Both the position numbers and the translations under genes were made by a program. From an uncultured Oscillospiraceae bacterium (GTDB taxonomy: Bacteria > Bacillota > Clostridia > Oscillospirales > Oscillospiraceae), in assembly GCA_934655935.1 (NCBI GenBank), contig CAKUHJ010000008.1, positions 1 through 28,369 on the forward strand: a DNA stretch of 28,369 bases, read 5' to 3'. Of the stretch, positions 1 through 6,603 are shown one piece after another; the stretch's first letter is position 1; each line of letters opens with the position of its first letter. The notes under the pieces are model-generated. The model worked only from the letters and a program-made list of their open reading frames with translations, did no database searches and was not told where the DNA came from.

Positions 1-4
1 TCAT
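1..4 (-). CDS. start codon of a further minus-strand gene (runs out of the window)
   Basis: Only the start is visible: an ATG read from positions 4-2 on the minus strand. It is preceded by a full AAGGAGG Shine-Dalgarno sequence (positions 20-14) with 9 nt spacing. That Shine-Dalgarno overlaps the TAA stop of the GNAT-like gene at 19-528, so the two genes are probably co-transcribed and translationally coupled. Nothing can be said about the product. Confidence 0.5.
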
Positions 5-18
5 GCTGGTGTACCTCC

Positions 19-528
19 TTATTCGCTGAGATATGTGAGGAAAATCTGCTTTGCAGCATCGTCGGCAATTAAATACCTCGGTGCAGATGATTGAAACGTC
101 GGCAGCAAAATTGCGCCGAAATCTTTTTCATAATGCTTTGCCAGCGCCGTCGTTTTTGCCTCCAGAATCACATCTCCTGCAAAGCCGTTGTCAATGGAGA
201 GCTTGATTCCGAGCGCGATCATCAGCCGACCGATCCCCGTATATTTGGGATTTCCACCATCCAGCGTTGGATTCGATTCCGGCTGTGCTTCCATGTACGC
301 AATATGGACGACTAACGCATTTTCAAGAATCTCATACGCACCCAGCGCAATCAGTTCCTCATCGAGCTTTGCCGCGTATTTTTCAAGACGCGGATCGGAG
401 AGATAATCACTGACCCATGAGGTTTGCCATGCAGAGTTTGTCTTTTGAGCATCTTCATCCGTCATGGGTGCGATTGAAACAGGAATCTGCTCCTGCATGG
501 CATTATAAATAAAAGGTTTGAACTCCAT
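19..528 (-). CDS. GNAT-like N-acetyltransferase-fold protein, 169 aa
   Basis: The C-terminal half has the look of a GNAT fold: a stretch beginning YTGIGRLMIALGIKLS resembles the acetyl-CoA binding loop and following helix, then a beta strand (DVILEA) and a helix ALAKHYEKDFGA, as in many acetyltransferases. The canonical Q/RxxGxG/A loop is only loosely met (KYTGIG), so the enzyme class is an inference and the substrate unknown. The ATG at 528 is chosen because GGAGG (541-537) lies 8 nt upstream; an in-frame TTG two codons earlier is too close. The gene has visibly more A/T and AT-ending codons than the genes from 783 onward. It probably forms an operon with the gene starting at position 4. Confidence 0.6.
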   Translation of the reverse strand: MEFKPFIYNAMQEQIPVSIAPMTDEDAQKTNSAWQTSWVSDYLSDPRLEKYAAKLDEELIALGAYEILENALVVHIAYMEAQPESNPTLDGGNPKYTGIGRLMIALGIKLSIDNGFAGDVILEAKTTALAKHYEKDFGAILLPTFQSSAPRYLIADDAAKQIFLTYLSE

Positions 529-549
529 ATACAAAACCTCCGTATTTGA

Positions 550-578
550 AGTTTAACACGATTCAGCCGCTTTTACAA
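550..578 (-). promoter_or_regulatory. putative sigma-A promoter of the GNAT-like gene
   Basis: On the minus strand a TTGTAA -35 box (578-573) is followed after 17 nt by TAAACT (555-550), just upstream of the ribosome binding site at 541-537. The -10 match is only 4 of 6, so this is a moderate call. Confidence 0.4.
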
Positions 579-646
579 GTGGACGCCCCTAAAATCTCAT
601 GCATACACGCTTTATCTTATCCATCAGCAATGACAAACACAAAAGC

Positions 647-681
647 AAAAGGGTATGTACCGTTAAGGCACATACCCTTTT
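647..681 (-). terminator. intrinsic terminator downstream of the BMP lipoprotein gene
   Basis: A stem with 12 bp of perfect pairing (AAAAGGGTATGT with ACATACCCTTTT). On the minus strand it can extend by three more pairs to a 5-nt loop, and it is followed by a T-rich tract (GCTTTTGTGTTTGTC). The A-tract on the other side means it could also stop plus-strand transcription. It is the second of two hairpins after the lipoprotein stop at 783. Confidence 0.7.
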
Positions 682-698
682 CTGTCAGAAAACCCTTG

Positions 699-755
699 TC
701 CGGCAGCTGCCATAGTATTTGTTTCTCAAAACCTGTTCTATGGACAGCTGCCGGA
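699..755 (-). other. 17-bp 3'-UTR hairpin after the BMP lipoprotein gene
   Basis: TCCGGCAGCTGCCATAG (699-715) pairs with CTATGGACAGCTGCCGGA (738-755), with one bulged base and a 22-nt loop. It lies 28 nt after the stop codon of the lipoprotein gene and before the T-tailed terminator at 647-681. It may protect the 3' end of the mRNA or act as a first terminator. A 15-nt word of its arm reappears in the leader of the second BMP gene (11735-11749). Confidence 0.6.
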
Positions 756-782
756 GCAGCGTCTCTTTTGGAAAATTACTTT

Positions 783-2087
783 TTACTTCAGGTTGCCGAG
801 GTCCTCAACCGCGATGGTCTTGGCATTGTCGGCAGCGGAGACGGTGATGTCGTTGGAAACGGTGATCTTGCCGTCGAACATATCCTTGACAAGCGCCTTG
901 TAGTCGTCCTGCGTGAAGCTGTCGGACCACTGCGTGGACTCGTAAGGAATCTGGACATAGTTGACGGTGGGATCGTCGCCGGAAACGAGGCCCAGCGTTG
1001 CGATCTTGCCGACGTAGTCCGCCCAGTTGCCGTTGTTGATGACGTCGTTCAGCGCGTCATAGGTGGCGGGATACAGGCCCTTCATGGCGGAGGTGACCGT
1101 CAGGTCCTTGTAGTCGTCGCCGCCGGCATAGTTGGCAATCACGCCAGCCTGGTCAACGTCGACGCCGATGACCTTCGCGCCCTCGACCTTCTTGGCCGCG
1201 TCGACCGCGGAGGTGTAGATGCCGCCGCCGCAGGCGAAGACAACCTCGGTGCCGCCTGCATACCAGGTGTCCATTGCAGCGGTGATGTCGCCGTCGCCGT
1301 AGAACTGGTTGCCGTAGGCATACTTCAGAGAGACGTCCGCGCCGGTCTCGGCCGCAGCGGCGTCAGCGCCCTGTACGAAGCCGTAGCCGTAACGGATTAC
1401 CGCAGGAACGGCCATGCCGCCCAGGAAGCCAAGCTTGGTGTAGCCCAGCTTGACCGCCGCGTAGCCGGCCATATAGCCGCAGAGCTCTTCCTGATAGACT
1501 GCGCAGTAAACGTTGCTCATATCGACATAGGTTTCAAGGTCCCAGTTGTCGGGGTTGTAGTCATAGGACTCGCCGGCAGCTGCGACGCCCGCTTCCAGCA
1601 GGTCGCCCTTGCCAACGTCCAGCGCGATGAACTTCACATCCGGATATTCCGGAGCCGCTTCCACGATGGCGCCGCCGAAGGCGTAGCCCGGCATCACGAT
1701 GACATTGTAGCCTTCGTCCGCAGCCTTCTCGATCATGGCGACACGGTCGGCCGTGTTGTCGCCGGCGGGCTTGAAGTAGGTGAAGTCAATGCCGTTGGCC
1801 TCGCAGAAGGCCTTGCAGGCTTCATACGTGGTCTGGTTGAAGGACTGGTCGGTGATATCGCCATAGTCGGTGATCATGGCGACCGCATACTCCGCTTCTG
1901 CGGGTTCTTCCGCAGGCGTTTCTTCCTCAGTGGGCTCTTCCACGGGAGTTTCTTCTTCGGTCTTGGCCGGCTCCTCCGTCTTGGCGGGCTCTTCGGTCTG
2001 TGCGGGCTCTTCCGTCTTGGTCGAGGCGCAGGCCACAAGGCTCAGAACCATGACGACTGCCAGCAGCAGTGCAAGGATCTTTTTCAT
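783..2087 (-). CDS. BMP/PnrA-family nucleoside-binding lipoprotein, 434 aa
   Basis: Extracellular substrate-binding lipoprotein of the BMP (BmpA/PnrA/Med) family, whose characterised members bind purine nucleosides for ABC importers. A signal peptide (residues 1-19) ends in a lipobox LVAC with the lipidated Cys at residue 20. Residues about 25-70 are an acidic low-complexity linker of TEEPAK and ETPxEEP repeats. The ligand-binding domain begins at YAVAMITDYGDITDQSFNQ, the usual BMP opening, and has the GYAFGGAI and IGVDVDQAG motifs. It is longer than typical members (about 350 aa) because of the linker. It lies after the deo/cdd genes but has its own promoter, and no permease genes accompany it; it may feed the ABC transporter encoded at 13029-16729. 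Start ATG with GGAGG upstream. Nucleoside specificity is inferred from family and context. Confidence 0.92.
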   Translation of the reverse strand: MKKILALLLAVVMVLSLVACASTKTEEPAQTEEPAKTEEPAKTEEETPVEEPTEEETPAEEPAEAEYAVAMITDYGDITDQSFNQTTYEACKAFCEANGIDFTYFKPAGDNTADRVAMIEKAADEGYNVIVMPGYAFGGAIVEAAPEYPDVKFIALDVGKGDLLEAGVAAAGESYDYNPDNWDLETYVDMSNVYCAVYQEELCGYMAGYAAVKLGYTKLGFLGGMAVPAVIRYGYGFVQGADAAAAETGADVSLKYAYGNQFYGDGDITAAMDTWYAGGTEVVFACGGGIYTSAVDAAKKVEGAKVIGVDVDQAGVIANYAGGDDYKDLTVTSAMKGLYPATYDALNDVINNGNWADYVGKIATLGLVSGDDPTVNYVQIPYESTQWSDSFTQDDYKALVKDMFDGKITVSNDITVSAADNAKTIAVEDLGNLK

Positions 2088-2143
2088 TTTTGTTCCTCCA
2101 TTATAAAAAATATATAGGATTCCGCGGCTGTGCCGCAGGGTGT

Positions 2144-2172
2144 ATTATGACACACTGCGCAGAAAAAATCAA
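2144..2172 (-). promoter_or_regulatory. sigma-A promoter for the BMP lipoprotein gene
   Basis: On the minus strand TTGATT (2172-2167), exactly 17 nt, then CATAAT (2149-2144). The start would fall in a ~55-nt leader that contains a small GCGGC/GCCGC hairpin (2124-2136). This gives the lipoprotein expression independent of the upstream tdk-cdd genes. Confidence 0.65.
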
Positions 2173-2211
2173 CCGTTTGCGGCAGAATTTCCAGTTTCAG
2201 GCGTTCAGAAT

Positions 2212-2628
2212 TTACGCTCTGTTCATATATTTTTCCGCCGAAAAGCTGTAGGGCAGCAGTTCTCCGAGCGAAACGGCCTCATAGGAAAGGTCCTTCCGGC
2301 CCATATAGATCATGAAATCCTCCCCGCAGAATTCGCGCAGCACCTGCCGGCATACGCCGCAGGGCGGGAAAATATCGTCTGCCTGCCCCATATAGCCGCC
2401 CACCACCGCAATGGCGGAAAATTCCCGCTCTCCGGCCGCGACGGCGGTAAAGACGGCGGTGCGCTCGGCGCAGTTGCTCGGACCGTAGGCCGCGTTTTCC
2501 ACATTGCAGCCAAGATACACTCTCCCGCTCTTTGCCAGCAGCGCCGCGCCGACCGTATAATGCGAATACGGCACATAGGCCTTTTCCAGCATGCCGAGCG
2601 CGAGCCTGATCAGTTCCTTCGGTTCCAT
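2212..2628 (-). CDS. cdd: cytidine deaminase, 138 aa
   Basis: Hydrolytic deamination of cytidine and deoxycytidine to uridine and deoxyuridine in the cytoplasm. The zinc site is complete: the C-A-E motif at residues 53-55 (Cys53 ligand, Glu55 proton shuttle) and PCGVC with Cys90 and Cys93. The substrate-binding NVENAAYG stretch at residues 42-49 is typical. Length matches the homotetrameric short class (about 130-140 aa). It starts 9 nt after the deoB stop, and so is the last gene of the tdk-deoC-deoD-deoB-cdd run. The context fits pyrimidine (deoxy)nucleoside salvage. Confidence 0.96.
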   Translation of the reverse strand: MEPKELIRLALGMLEKAYVPYSHYTVGAALLAKSGRVYLGCNVENAAYGPSNCAERTAVFTAVAAGEREFSAIAVVGGYMGQADDIFPPCGVCRQVLREFCGEDFMIYMGRKDLSYEAVSLGELLPYSFSAEKYMNRA

Positions 2629-2637
2629 CGCGCCTCC

Positions 2638-3801
2638 TCAGCCCAGCAGGACCTTTGCAAAGCTGACGCCCTCGGTCTGCTGCGGAACGCCGAGCAGCTC
2701 TGCAACCGTCGCCGCAACGTCGCAGAAGCCCACGCGCGTGCCGAGATTTCCGGGCCGCACCGCAGGGCCTGCGGCAAGCAGCGGGATATATTCCCGCGTA
2801 TGGTCCGTGTGGCGGGTGAAGCTCGGGTCGCAGCCGTGGTCCGCCGTGATCATGACCAGGTCCTCCGCCGTGAGCTTCTGAAGAAGCTGCGGAAGCCAGG
2901 CGTCAAACTCGGAAAGCGCGGCCGCGTAGCCGTCCGGATTTCTGCGGTGGCCGTAAAGCATGTCAAAATCGACCAGATTCACAAAGCACAGGCCCCTGAA
3001 ATCCCGGTCCGCGATGGCGAGCGTTTTTGCAAGGCCGTCCGTGTTGCCGCTGGTATAGGTGAACTCCGTCATGCCGCGGCCGGCAAAAATATCGTGAATC
3101 TTGCCCACGGCGATCATATTGAGCCCCTGCTCCGTAATGGTATCCAGCACCGTCTTTTTCGGCGGCTCCAGAGAAAAATCATGCCGCCGCGGCGTACGCG
3201 TGAAGGGCCACTGGCCGGTAAAGGGCCGGGCGATCACGCGGCCCACGCCGTATTTTCCCACCAGAAGCTTCCGCGCAATGCGGCAGTATTCATAAAGCTG
3301 CTCCGGCGGAACCAGGTCCTCATGCGCGGCAATCTGGAATACGGAGTCCGCCGAGGTGTAGACGATCAGGTCTCCGGTTTCAAGATGCTGCCTGCCGTAA
3401 TCCTTGATGACCTCCGTGCCGGAATAGGGCAGATTGCACAGCACGCCCCGCCCGGTCTGCGCGGAAAACGGCTCCAGAATCTCCTTTGGAAAGCCGTGCG
3501 GGAAGGTCGGCAGCGGCTCTGGCGAGACGATACCGGCCAGCTCCCAGTGGCCGATGGTGGTATCCTTGCCCATGGAGCGCTCCTGCAGGCGCGCGACGGC
3601 CATCTTCATCTCTGCCGCTTTGGGCAGATAGTCCACCCCGTCGAGATTTCCAAGTCCCATGGAAATCAGGTTCGGCATATGAAATTTTCCGGAGGCCGCG
3701 CAGGCGCGCAGCGTATTGGCGCCCACATCGCCGAAGGCGGCGGCGTCCGGCTCCTCGCCGACGCCGCACGAATCAAGCACAATCAGAAAAATCCGCTTCA
3801 T
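2638..3801 (-). CDS. deoB: phosphopentomutase, 387 aa
   Basis: Interconverts (deoxy)ribose 1-phosphate and 5-phosphate, linking nucleoside phosphorylase products to DeoC and the pentose phosphate pathway. Alkaline-phosphatase superfamily metalloenzyme: the N-terminal metal motif is VLDSCGVGE with D(A)AAFGD following, the phosphorylated residue region is GKDTTIGHWE, and the C-terminal metal site reads ITADHGCDP with HTDHTREYIP. Length is usual for the family. ATG at 3801 is preferred over the in-frame TTG at 3822, because the AAGGGAG Shine-Dalgarno (overlapping the end of deoD) is 10 nt before it and the TTG overlaps that site. It begins 7 nt after the deoD stop. Confidence 0.96.
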   Translation of the reverse strand: MKRIFLIVLDSCGVGEEPDAAAFGDVGANTLRACAASGKFHMPNLISMGLGNLDGVDYLPKAAEMKMAVARLQERSMGKDTTIGHWELAGIVSPEPLPTFPHGFPKEILEPFSAQTGRGVLCNLPYSGTEVIKDYGRQHLETGDLIVYTSADSVFQIAAHEDLVPPEQLYEYCRIARKLLVGKYGVGRVIARPFTGQWPFTRTPRRHDFSLEPPKKTVLDTITEQGLNMIAVGKIHDIFAGRGMTEFTYTSGNTDGLAKTLAIADRDFRGLCFVNLVDFDMLYGHRRNPDGYAAALSEFDAWLPQLLQKLTAEDLVMITADHGCDPSFTRHTDHTREYIPLLAAGPAVRPGNLGTRVGFCDVAATVAELLGVPQQTEGVSFAKVLLG

Positions 3802-3808
3802 AAGCGTC

Positions 3809-4555
3809 TTACTCCCTTTCAAGCCTCAGCGCAGTCTCAAGCGCCAGCTGCATCATGTTCCGGAAGCCGGTCTGGCGCTCCTCGCTGGTGGTAAATTCCT
3901 CCTTGAGCAGATGGTCGGAAATCGTGCAGATGGCAAGCGCGTGCTTTCCTGCGCGCGCGGCGTTCATATAAAGCGCCGCAGCCTCCATCTCAACGGCCAT
4001 CACGCCCATCTTCCGCCAGCAGGCGTTGCCGTCCAGCGCGGCGGGCAGGCCCGCGTCGTCGCCGTAGAAGCGGTCGGAGGAGAGCAGGTTTCCCACGTGA
4101 TACGGAAGCGCCAGCGCCTTTGCCGTCTGTACGCACGCGTCCAGCATGCGGTAGTCGGCGATGGGCGCAAACGTGCCGGGCAGATGATACTGCCCCGCCC
4201 AGTTCGAGTCCGTGCAGGCCGCCTGGCCGATGACGACGTCGCGGAGGTTGACGCTTTCCTGCAGCGCGCCCGCCGAGCCGACGCGGATGATGTTCTCCAC
4301 GCCGAAAACGGTGTACAGCTCCCACGAATAGATGCCGATGGAGGGCATGCCCATGCCGGAGGCCATGACAGAAACCTTCATGCCCCGATAGCTTCCGGTG
4401 TAGCCCTGCACGCCCCGGACATTGTTGACCAGAACGGGATTTTCAAAAAAGTTCTCTGCGATATACTTTGCGCGCAGAGGGTCGCCCGGCATCAGAACGG
4501 TTTTGCCGAAATCGCCGGGTCTGGCGTTGATGTGTGGAGTCGGATAGTTTGCCAT
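3809..4555 (-). CDS. deoD: purine nucleoside phosphorylase, DeoD type, 248 aa
   Basis: Phosphorolysis of purine (deoxy)nucleosides to base plus (deoxy)ribose 1-phosphate. Family marks in order: HINARPGDF near the N-terminus, the phosphate-binding MPGDPLRAKYIAENF, RVGSAGALQ, the ribose-binding AVEMEAAALY, and TISDHL carrying the catalytic Asp that protonates the purine N7 in hexameric PNPs. At 248 residues it is slightly longer than the usual ~235. It lies 21 nt after deoC and 7 nt before deoB, so it is operonic. The DeoB and DeoC neighbours supply the next steps for its sugar phosphate product. Confidence 0.95.
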   Translation of the reverse strand: MANYPTPHINARPGDFGKTVLMPGDPLRAKYIAENFFENPVLVNNVRGVQGYTGSYRGMKVSVMASGMGMPSIGIYSWELYTVFGVENIIRVGSAGALQESVNLRDVVIGQAACTDSNWAGQYHLPGTFAPIADYRMLDACVQTAKALALPYHVGNLLSSDRFYGDDAGLPAALDGNACWRKMGVMAVEMEAAALYMNAARAGKHALAICTISDHLLKEEFTTSEERQTGFRNMMQLALETALRLERE

Positions 4556-4576
4556 ATTCCTCTGTCTCCTGTTCTT

Positions 4577-5236
4577 TTATTTTGCTTGCTGCTGCTTGAC
4601 CAGCTTTACAATCCGGCTGGTACCGAGCCGGGATGCGCCCAGGCGGATAAATTCCTCTGCGTCGGCAAGCGAGGAAATGCCGCCGGCCGCCTTGATTTTC
4701 ACGCCGTTTGTGACGTGCGCCGCGAAAAGCTCCACGTCGTGGAACGTCGCGCCGGAGGTTGAAAAGCCGGTGGAGGTCTTGATATAGTCCGCGCCGGAGG
4801 CGGAGACGATTTCACACATTTTAATCTTTTCCTCGTCCGTCAGAAGGCAGGTCTCAATGATGACCTTCAGAAGCCTTCCCTGGCAGTGCTGCTTTACGGC
4901 CTTGATTTCTGCAAGCAGCTCGTCCCACCTGCGGTCCTTGACCCAACCGAGGTTGACGACCATGTCGACCTCCGCCGCGCCGTTCTCCACCGCGTCCTGC
5001 GCTTCGAAGCACTTGGCCTTTGTCGTATCGTAGCCGTTCGGGAAGCCGATGACGGTGCAGATGGGAAGCCTTCCCGCCACATACTCCGAAGCCCGCGCCA
5101 CATAGGAGGCCGGGATGCAGACGGAGGCCGTATGATACTTCATGCCGTCGTCGCAGATTGCCTGAATCTCGGCCCAGGTCGCCGTCTGGGCCAGCAGCGT
5201 ATGGTCCACCTTACTCAAAATTTCCTTCAGTTCCAT
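4577..5236 (-). CDS. deoC: deoxyribose-phosphate aldolase, 219 aa
   Basis: Cleaves 2-deoxyribose 5-phosphate to glyceraldehyde 3-phosphate and acetaldehyde, the exit step of deoxynucleoside catabolism. TIM-barrel class I aldolase: Asp91 in EVDMVVN, the Schiff-base Lys153 in [10 protein letters not shown], and the assisting Lys182 in VKIKAAGGI are all present. Size is typical. Its ATG lies inside the end of tdk (26-nt overlap, different frame), which suggests translational coupling with the kinase. Confidence 0.96.
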   Translation of the reverse strand: MELKEILSKVDHTLLAQTATWAEIQAICDDGMKYHTASVCIPASYVARASEYVAGRLPICTVIGFPNGYDTTKAKCFEAQDAVENGAAEVDMVVNLGWVKDRRWDELLAEIKAVKQHCQGRLLKVIIETCLLTDEEKIKMCEIVSASGADYIKTSTGFSTSGATFHDVELFAAHVTNGVKIKAAGGISSLADAEEFIRLGASRLGTSRIVKLVKQQQAK

Positions 5237-5825
5237 GCAGAAGCTCCACCTTTCTGTGTTCCTTGATATAGTCCTGATAGCATTTATGACACATGGCGAT
5301 ATAGCTGTCGTTTCCGCCGAGGAAAACCTGGTCGCCCTCGGTCACGACGTAGCCGTCCGGGCCGATGCGCGCGTTGGTTGTGGCCTTGCGGCCGCAGTCG
5401 CAGATGGTCTTGATTTCGGTGATGGAGTCGGCCAGCTCAAAAAGCCGCCGGCTGCCCGGAAAGAGCTTGGTCTGGAAGTCGGTCCGCAGACCGAAGCACA
5501 GAACCGGAAGATTCTCCTCATCGACCAGCTGCCGGAGCTGGTCAATCTGCTCCGGCGTCAGAAACTGGCATTCGTCGGCAATGATGACGTCCACCCGCTC
5601 CTTGCTGCGGTAAAGCTCCGTCAGGTCCCGCTCCGGGCCGACGGCCTCCGCCTCGGAAACCAAGCCGATGCGCGAGCGCAGAATAAACGCGCCGTCGCGG
5701 CTGTCCGCCGCGGGCTTCAGAAGCCAGACGCGCATGCCGCGCTCCTCATAATTATACTTTGTAATCAGCGCCGTGGCCGTCTTGCTTGAGCCCATCGCTC
5801 CGTACTTGAAATACAGCTTTGCCAT
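5211..5825 (-). CDS. tdk: thymidine kinase, type II, 204 aa
   Basis: Phosphorylates thymidine (and deoxyuridine) to the monophosphate with ATP. Features: P-loop GAMGSSKTA at residues 9-17 (the clostridial variant of GxMxSGKS), catalytic Glu85 in ADECQF, and a zinc ribbon with Cys142, Cys144, Cys179 and Cys182. The [23 protein letters not shown] segment is the lasso/substrate region. ATG at 5825 is chosen because GGGG sits just upstream and the P-loop then falls at its usual distance; the open frame extends 16 codons further but overlaps the promoter. First gene of the deo salvage operon and overlaps deoC. Confidence 0.95.
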   Translation of the reverse strand: MAKLYFKYGAMGSSKTATALITKYNYEERGMRVWLLKPAADSRDGAFILRSRIGLVSEAEAVGPERDLTELYRSKERVDVIIADECQFLTPEQIDQLRQLVDEENLPVLCFGLRTDFQTKLFPGSRRLFELADSITEIKTICDCGRKATTNARIGPDGYVVTEGDQVFLGGNDSYIAMCHKCYQDYIKEHRKVELLHGTEGNFE

Positions 5826-5850
5826 ATCATCCCCGCTTTCCTGTTTCTGA

Positions 5851-5879
5851 AGTATAGCAAATTTCCGCGTCAAAGAAAA
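5851..5879 (-). promoter_or_regulatory. extended -10 promoter for the tdk-deo-cdd operon
   Basis: On the minus strand TGCTATACT gives an extended -10 (TATACT at 5856-5851). At 17 nt spacing the -35 is a poor TTTTCT; a good TTGACG (5873-5868) is only 11 nt away, too close for a normal promoter. It sits in the 66-nt gap between queH and tdk. Confidence 0.5.
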
Positions 5880-5891
5880 GCCTGTTTTTCC

Positions 5892-6437
5892 TTAACGCAG
5901 AATTTTTGCCGGCTTCTGATAGCGTTCCTGCTCTGAAAATACGCAGCCGCAATATTTTTGCATATAAAATCCGAGTTCTCTCGCGCGCGCCTGCCCGTCG
6001 CGGAACATGGGCCGGAAATCCTGATAATAGAACCTCACGCCATATTCCTCCGCCGCGCGGTACGCCACATCCCGCATCAGCTCATGCTGCTGATAGGGGC
6101 TGATAAACAAGGAGGAGGTAAACGCGTCGAAGCCGCCCTCCTTTGCCTGCCGGGCCGTCTCGTACAGGCGCATTTCGTAGCATTCGACGCACCGGCCGTC
6201 AATATTCTCCGCCACTGCGCGTACAAACGGGCGCAGCCCGTAATCGTCGCGCACCAGAAGCGGAAGCTCAATCTGCCGCGCGTATTCCTGCAGGCAGTTC
6301 CGCCTGGCCCGGTATTCCGTAAACGGATGGATATTGGGATTGTACCAATAGCCCGTCAGTTCGATTTTGTCCGCGCGCAGCGCGTCGATGGGCATGTTCG
6401 CGCACGGCGCGCAGCAGATATGCATAAGAAGCTTCAT
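5892..6437 (-). CDS. queH: epoxyqueuosine reductase QueH, 181 aa
   Basis: Last step of queuosine synthesis, reducing epoxyqueuosine to queuosine in tRNA; the QueH (DUF208) family is a non-cobalamin alternative to QueG. Visible iron-sulfur/redox motifs: MHICCAPCA at the N-terminus (adjacent Cys plus CxxC), DGRCVECYEMRL in the middle, and KYCGCVFSE near the C-terminus, which together are the family fingerprint. ATG at 6437 is used because MKLLMHICCAPC is the standard start and GGGGGG precedes it; 27 upstream in-frame codons overlap the promoter. Monocistronic or just ahead of tdk. No other queuosine genes are in the window. Confidence 0.93.
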   Translation of the reverse strand: MKLLMHICCAPCANMPIDALRADKIELTGYWYNPNIHPFTEYRARRNCLQEYARQIELPLLVRDDYGLRPFVRAVAENIDGRCVECYEMRLYETARQAKEGGFDAFTSSLFISPYQQHELMRDVAYRAAEEYGVRFYYQDFRPMFRDGQARARELGFYMQKYCGCVFSEQERYQKPAKILR

Positions 6438-6456
6438 TGTCTTCCCCCCGCCGCCA

Positions 6457-6485
6457 AGTATAGCACATTGCCGCGCGGCTGTACA
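6457..6485 (-). promoter_or_regulatory. sigma-A promoter for queH
   Basis: Minus strand TGTACA (6485-6480), 17 nt, TATACT (6462-6457) with a TG extension. It is divergent from the adenine deaminase promoter at 6527-6555. Confidence 0.55.
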
Positions 6486-6526
6486 GAACAGAAAAAAAGT
6501 CCGGCCTGTTTCGGTCATTTTTTACA

Positions 6527-6555
6527 TGGACAGGCTGCGCGAAACATGCTATAAT
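6527..6555 (+). promoter_or_regulatory. sigma-A promoter for adenine deaminase
   Basis: TGGACA (6527-6532), exactly 17 nt, TATAAT (6550-6555), with TGC immediately before the -10. The ~40-nt leader is too short for a purine riboswitch and no such aptamer is visible. Confidence 0.75.
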
Positions 6556-6603
6556 CTCTGCTAATATCAGCCATAAGCAACTCTCGTGAAAGGATGATGC
6601 ATC

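Noticed and set aside
711..731. Third copy of the CATAGTTTTTCG repeat
   Set aside because: CATAGTATTTGTTTCTCAAA is only loosely similar, and its first bases are explained by the hairpin arm at 699-715.
546..2117. Long plus-strand open frame opposite the BMP lipoprotein gene
   Set aside because: It is the antisense of a clear BMP gene. The translation is a low-complexity run of V, G, A, D and R without recognisable domains, produced by GC-rich codon bias.
2140..3894. 584-codon plus-strand open frame opposite cdd and deoB
   Set aside because: Covers two genes with complete catalytic motifs on the other strand; translation is Arg/Gly/His-rich and has no ribosome binding site.
5868..5873. TTGACG as -35 of the tdk promoter
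   Set aside because: Only 11 nt from the TATACT -10; RNA polymerase needs about 16-18 nt, so the TG-extended -10 is preferred.
6556..6603. Purine riboswitch before adenine deaminase
   Set aside because: The leader is under 50 nt and lacks the two-hairpin purine aptamer.
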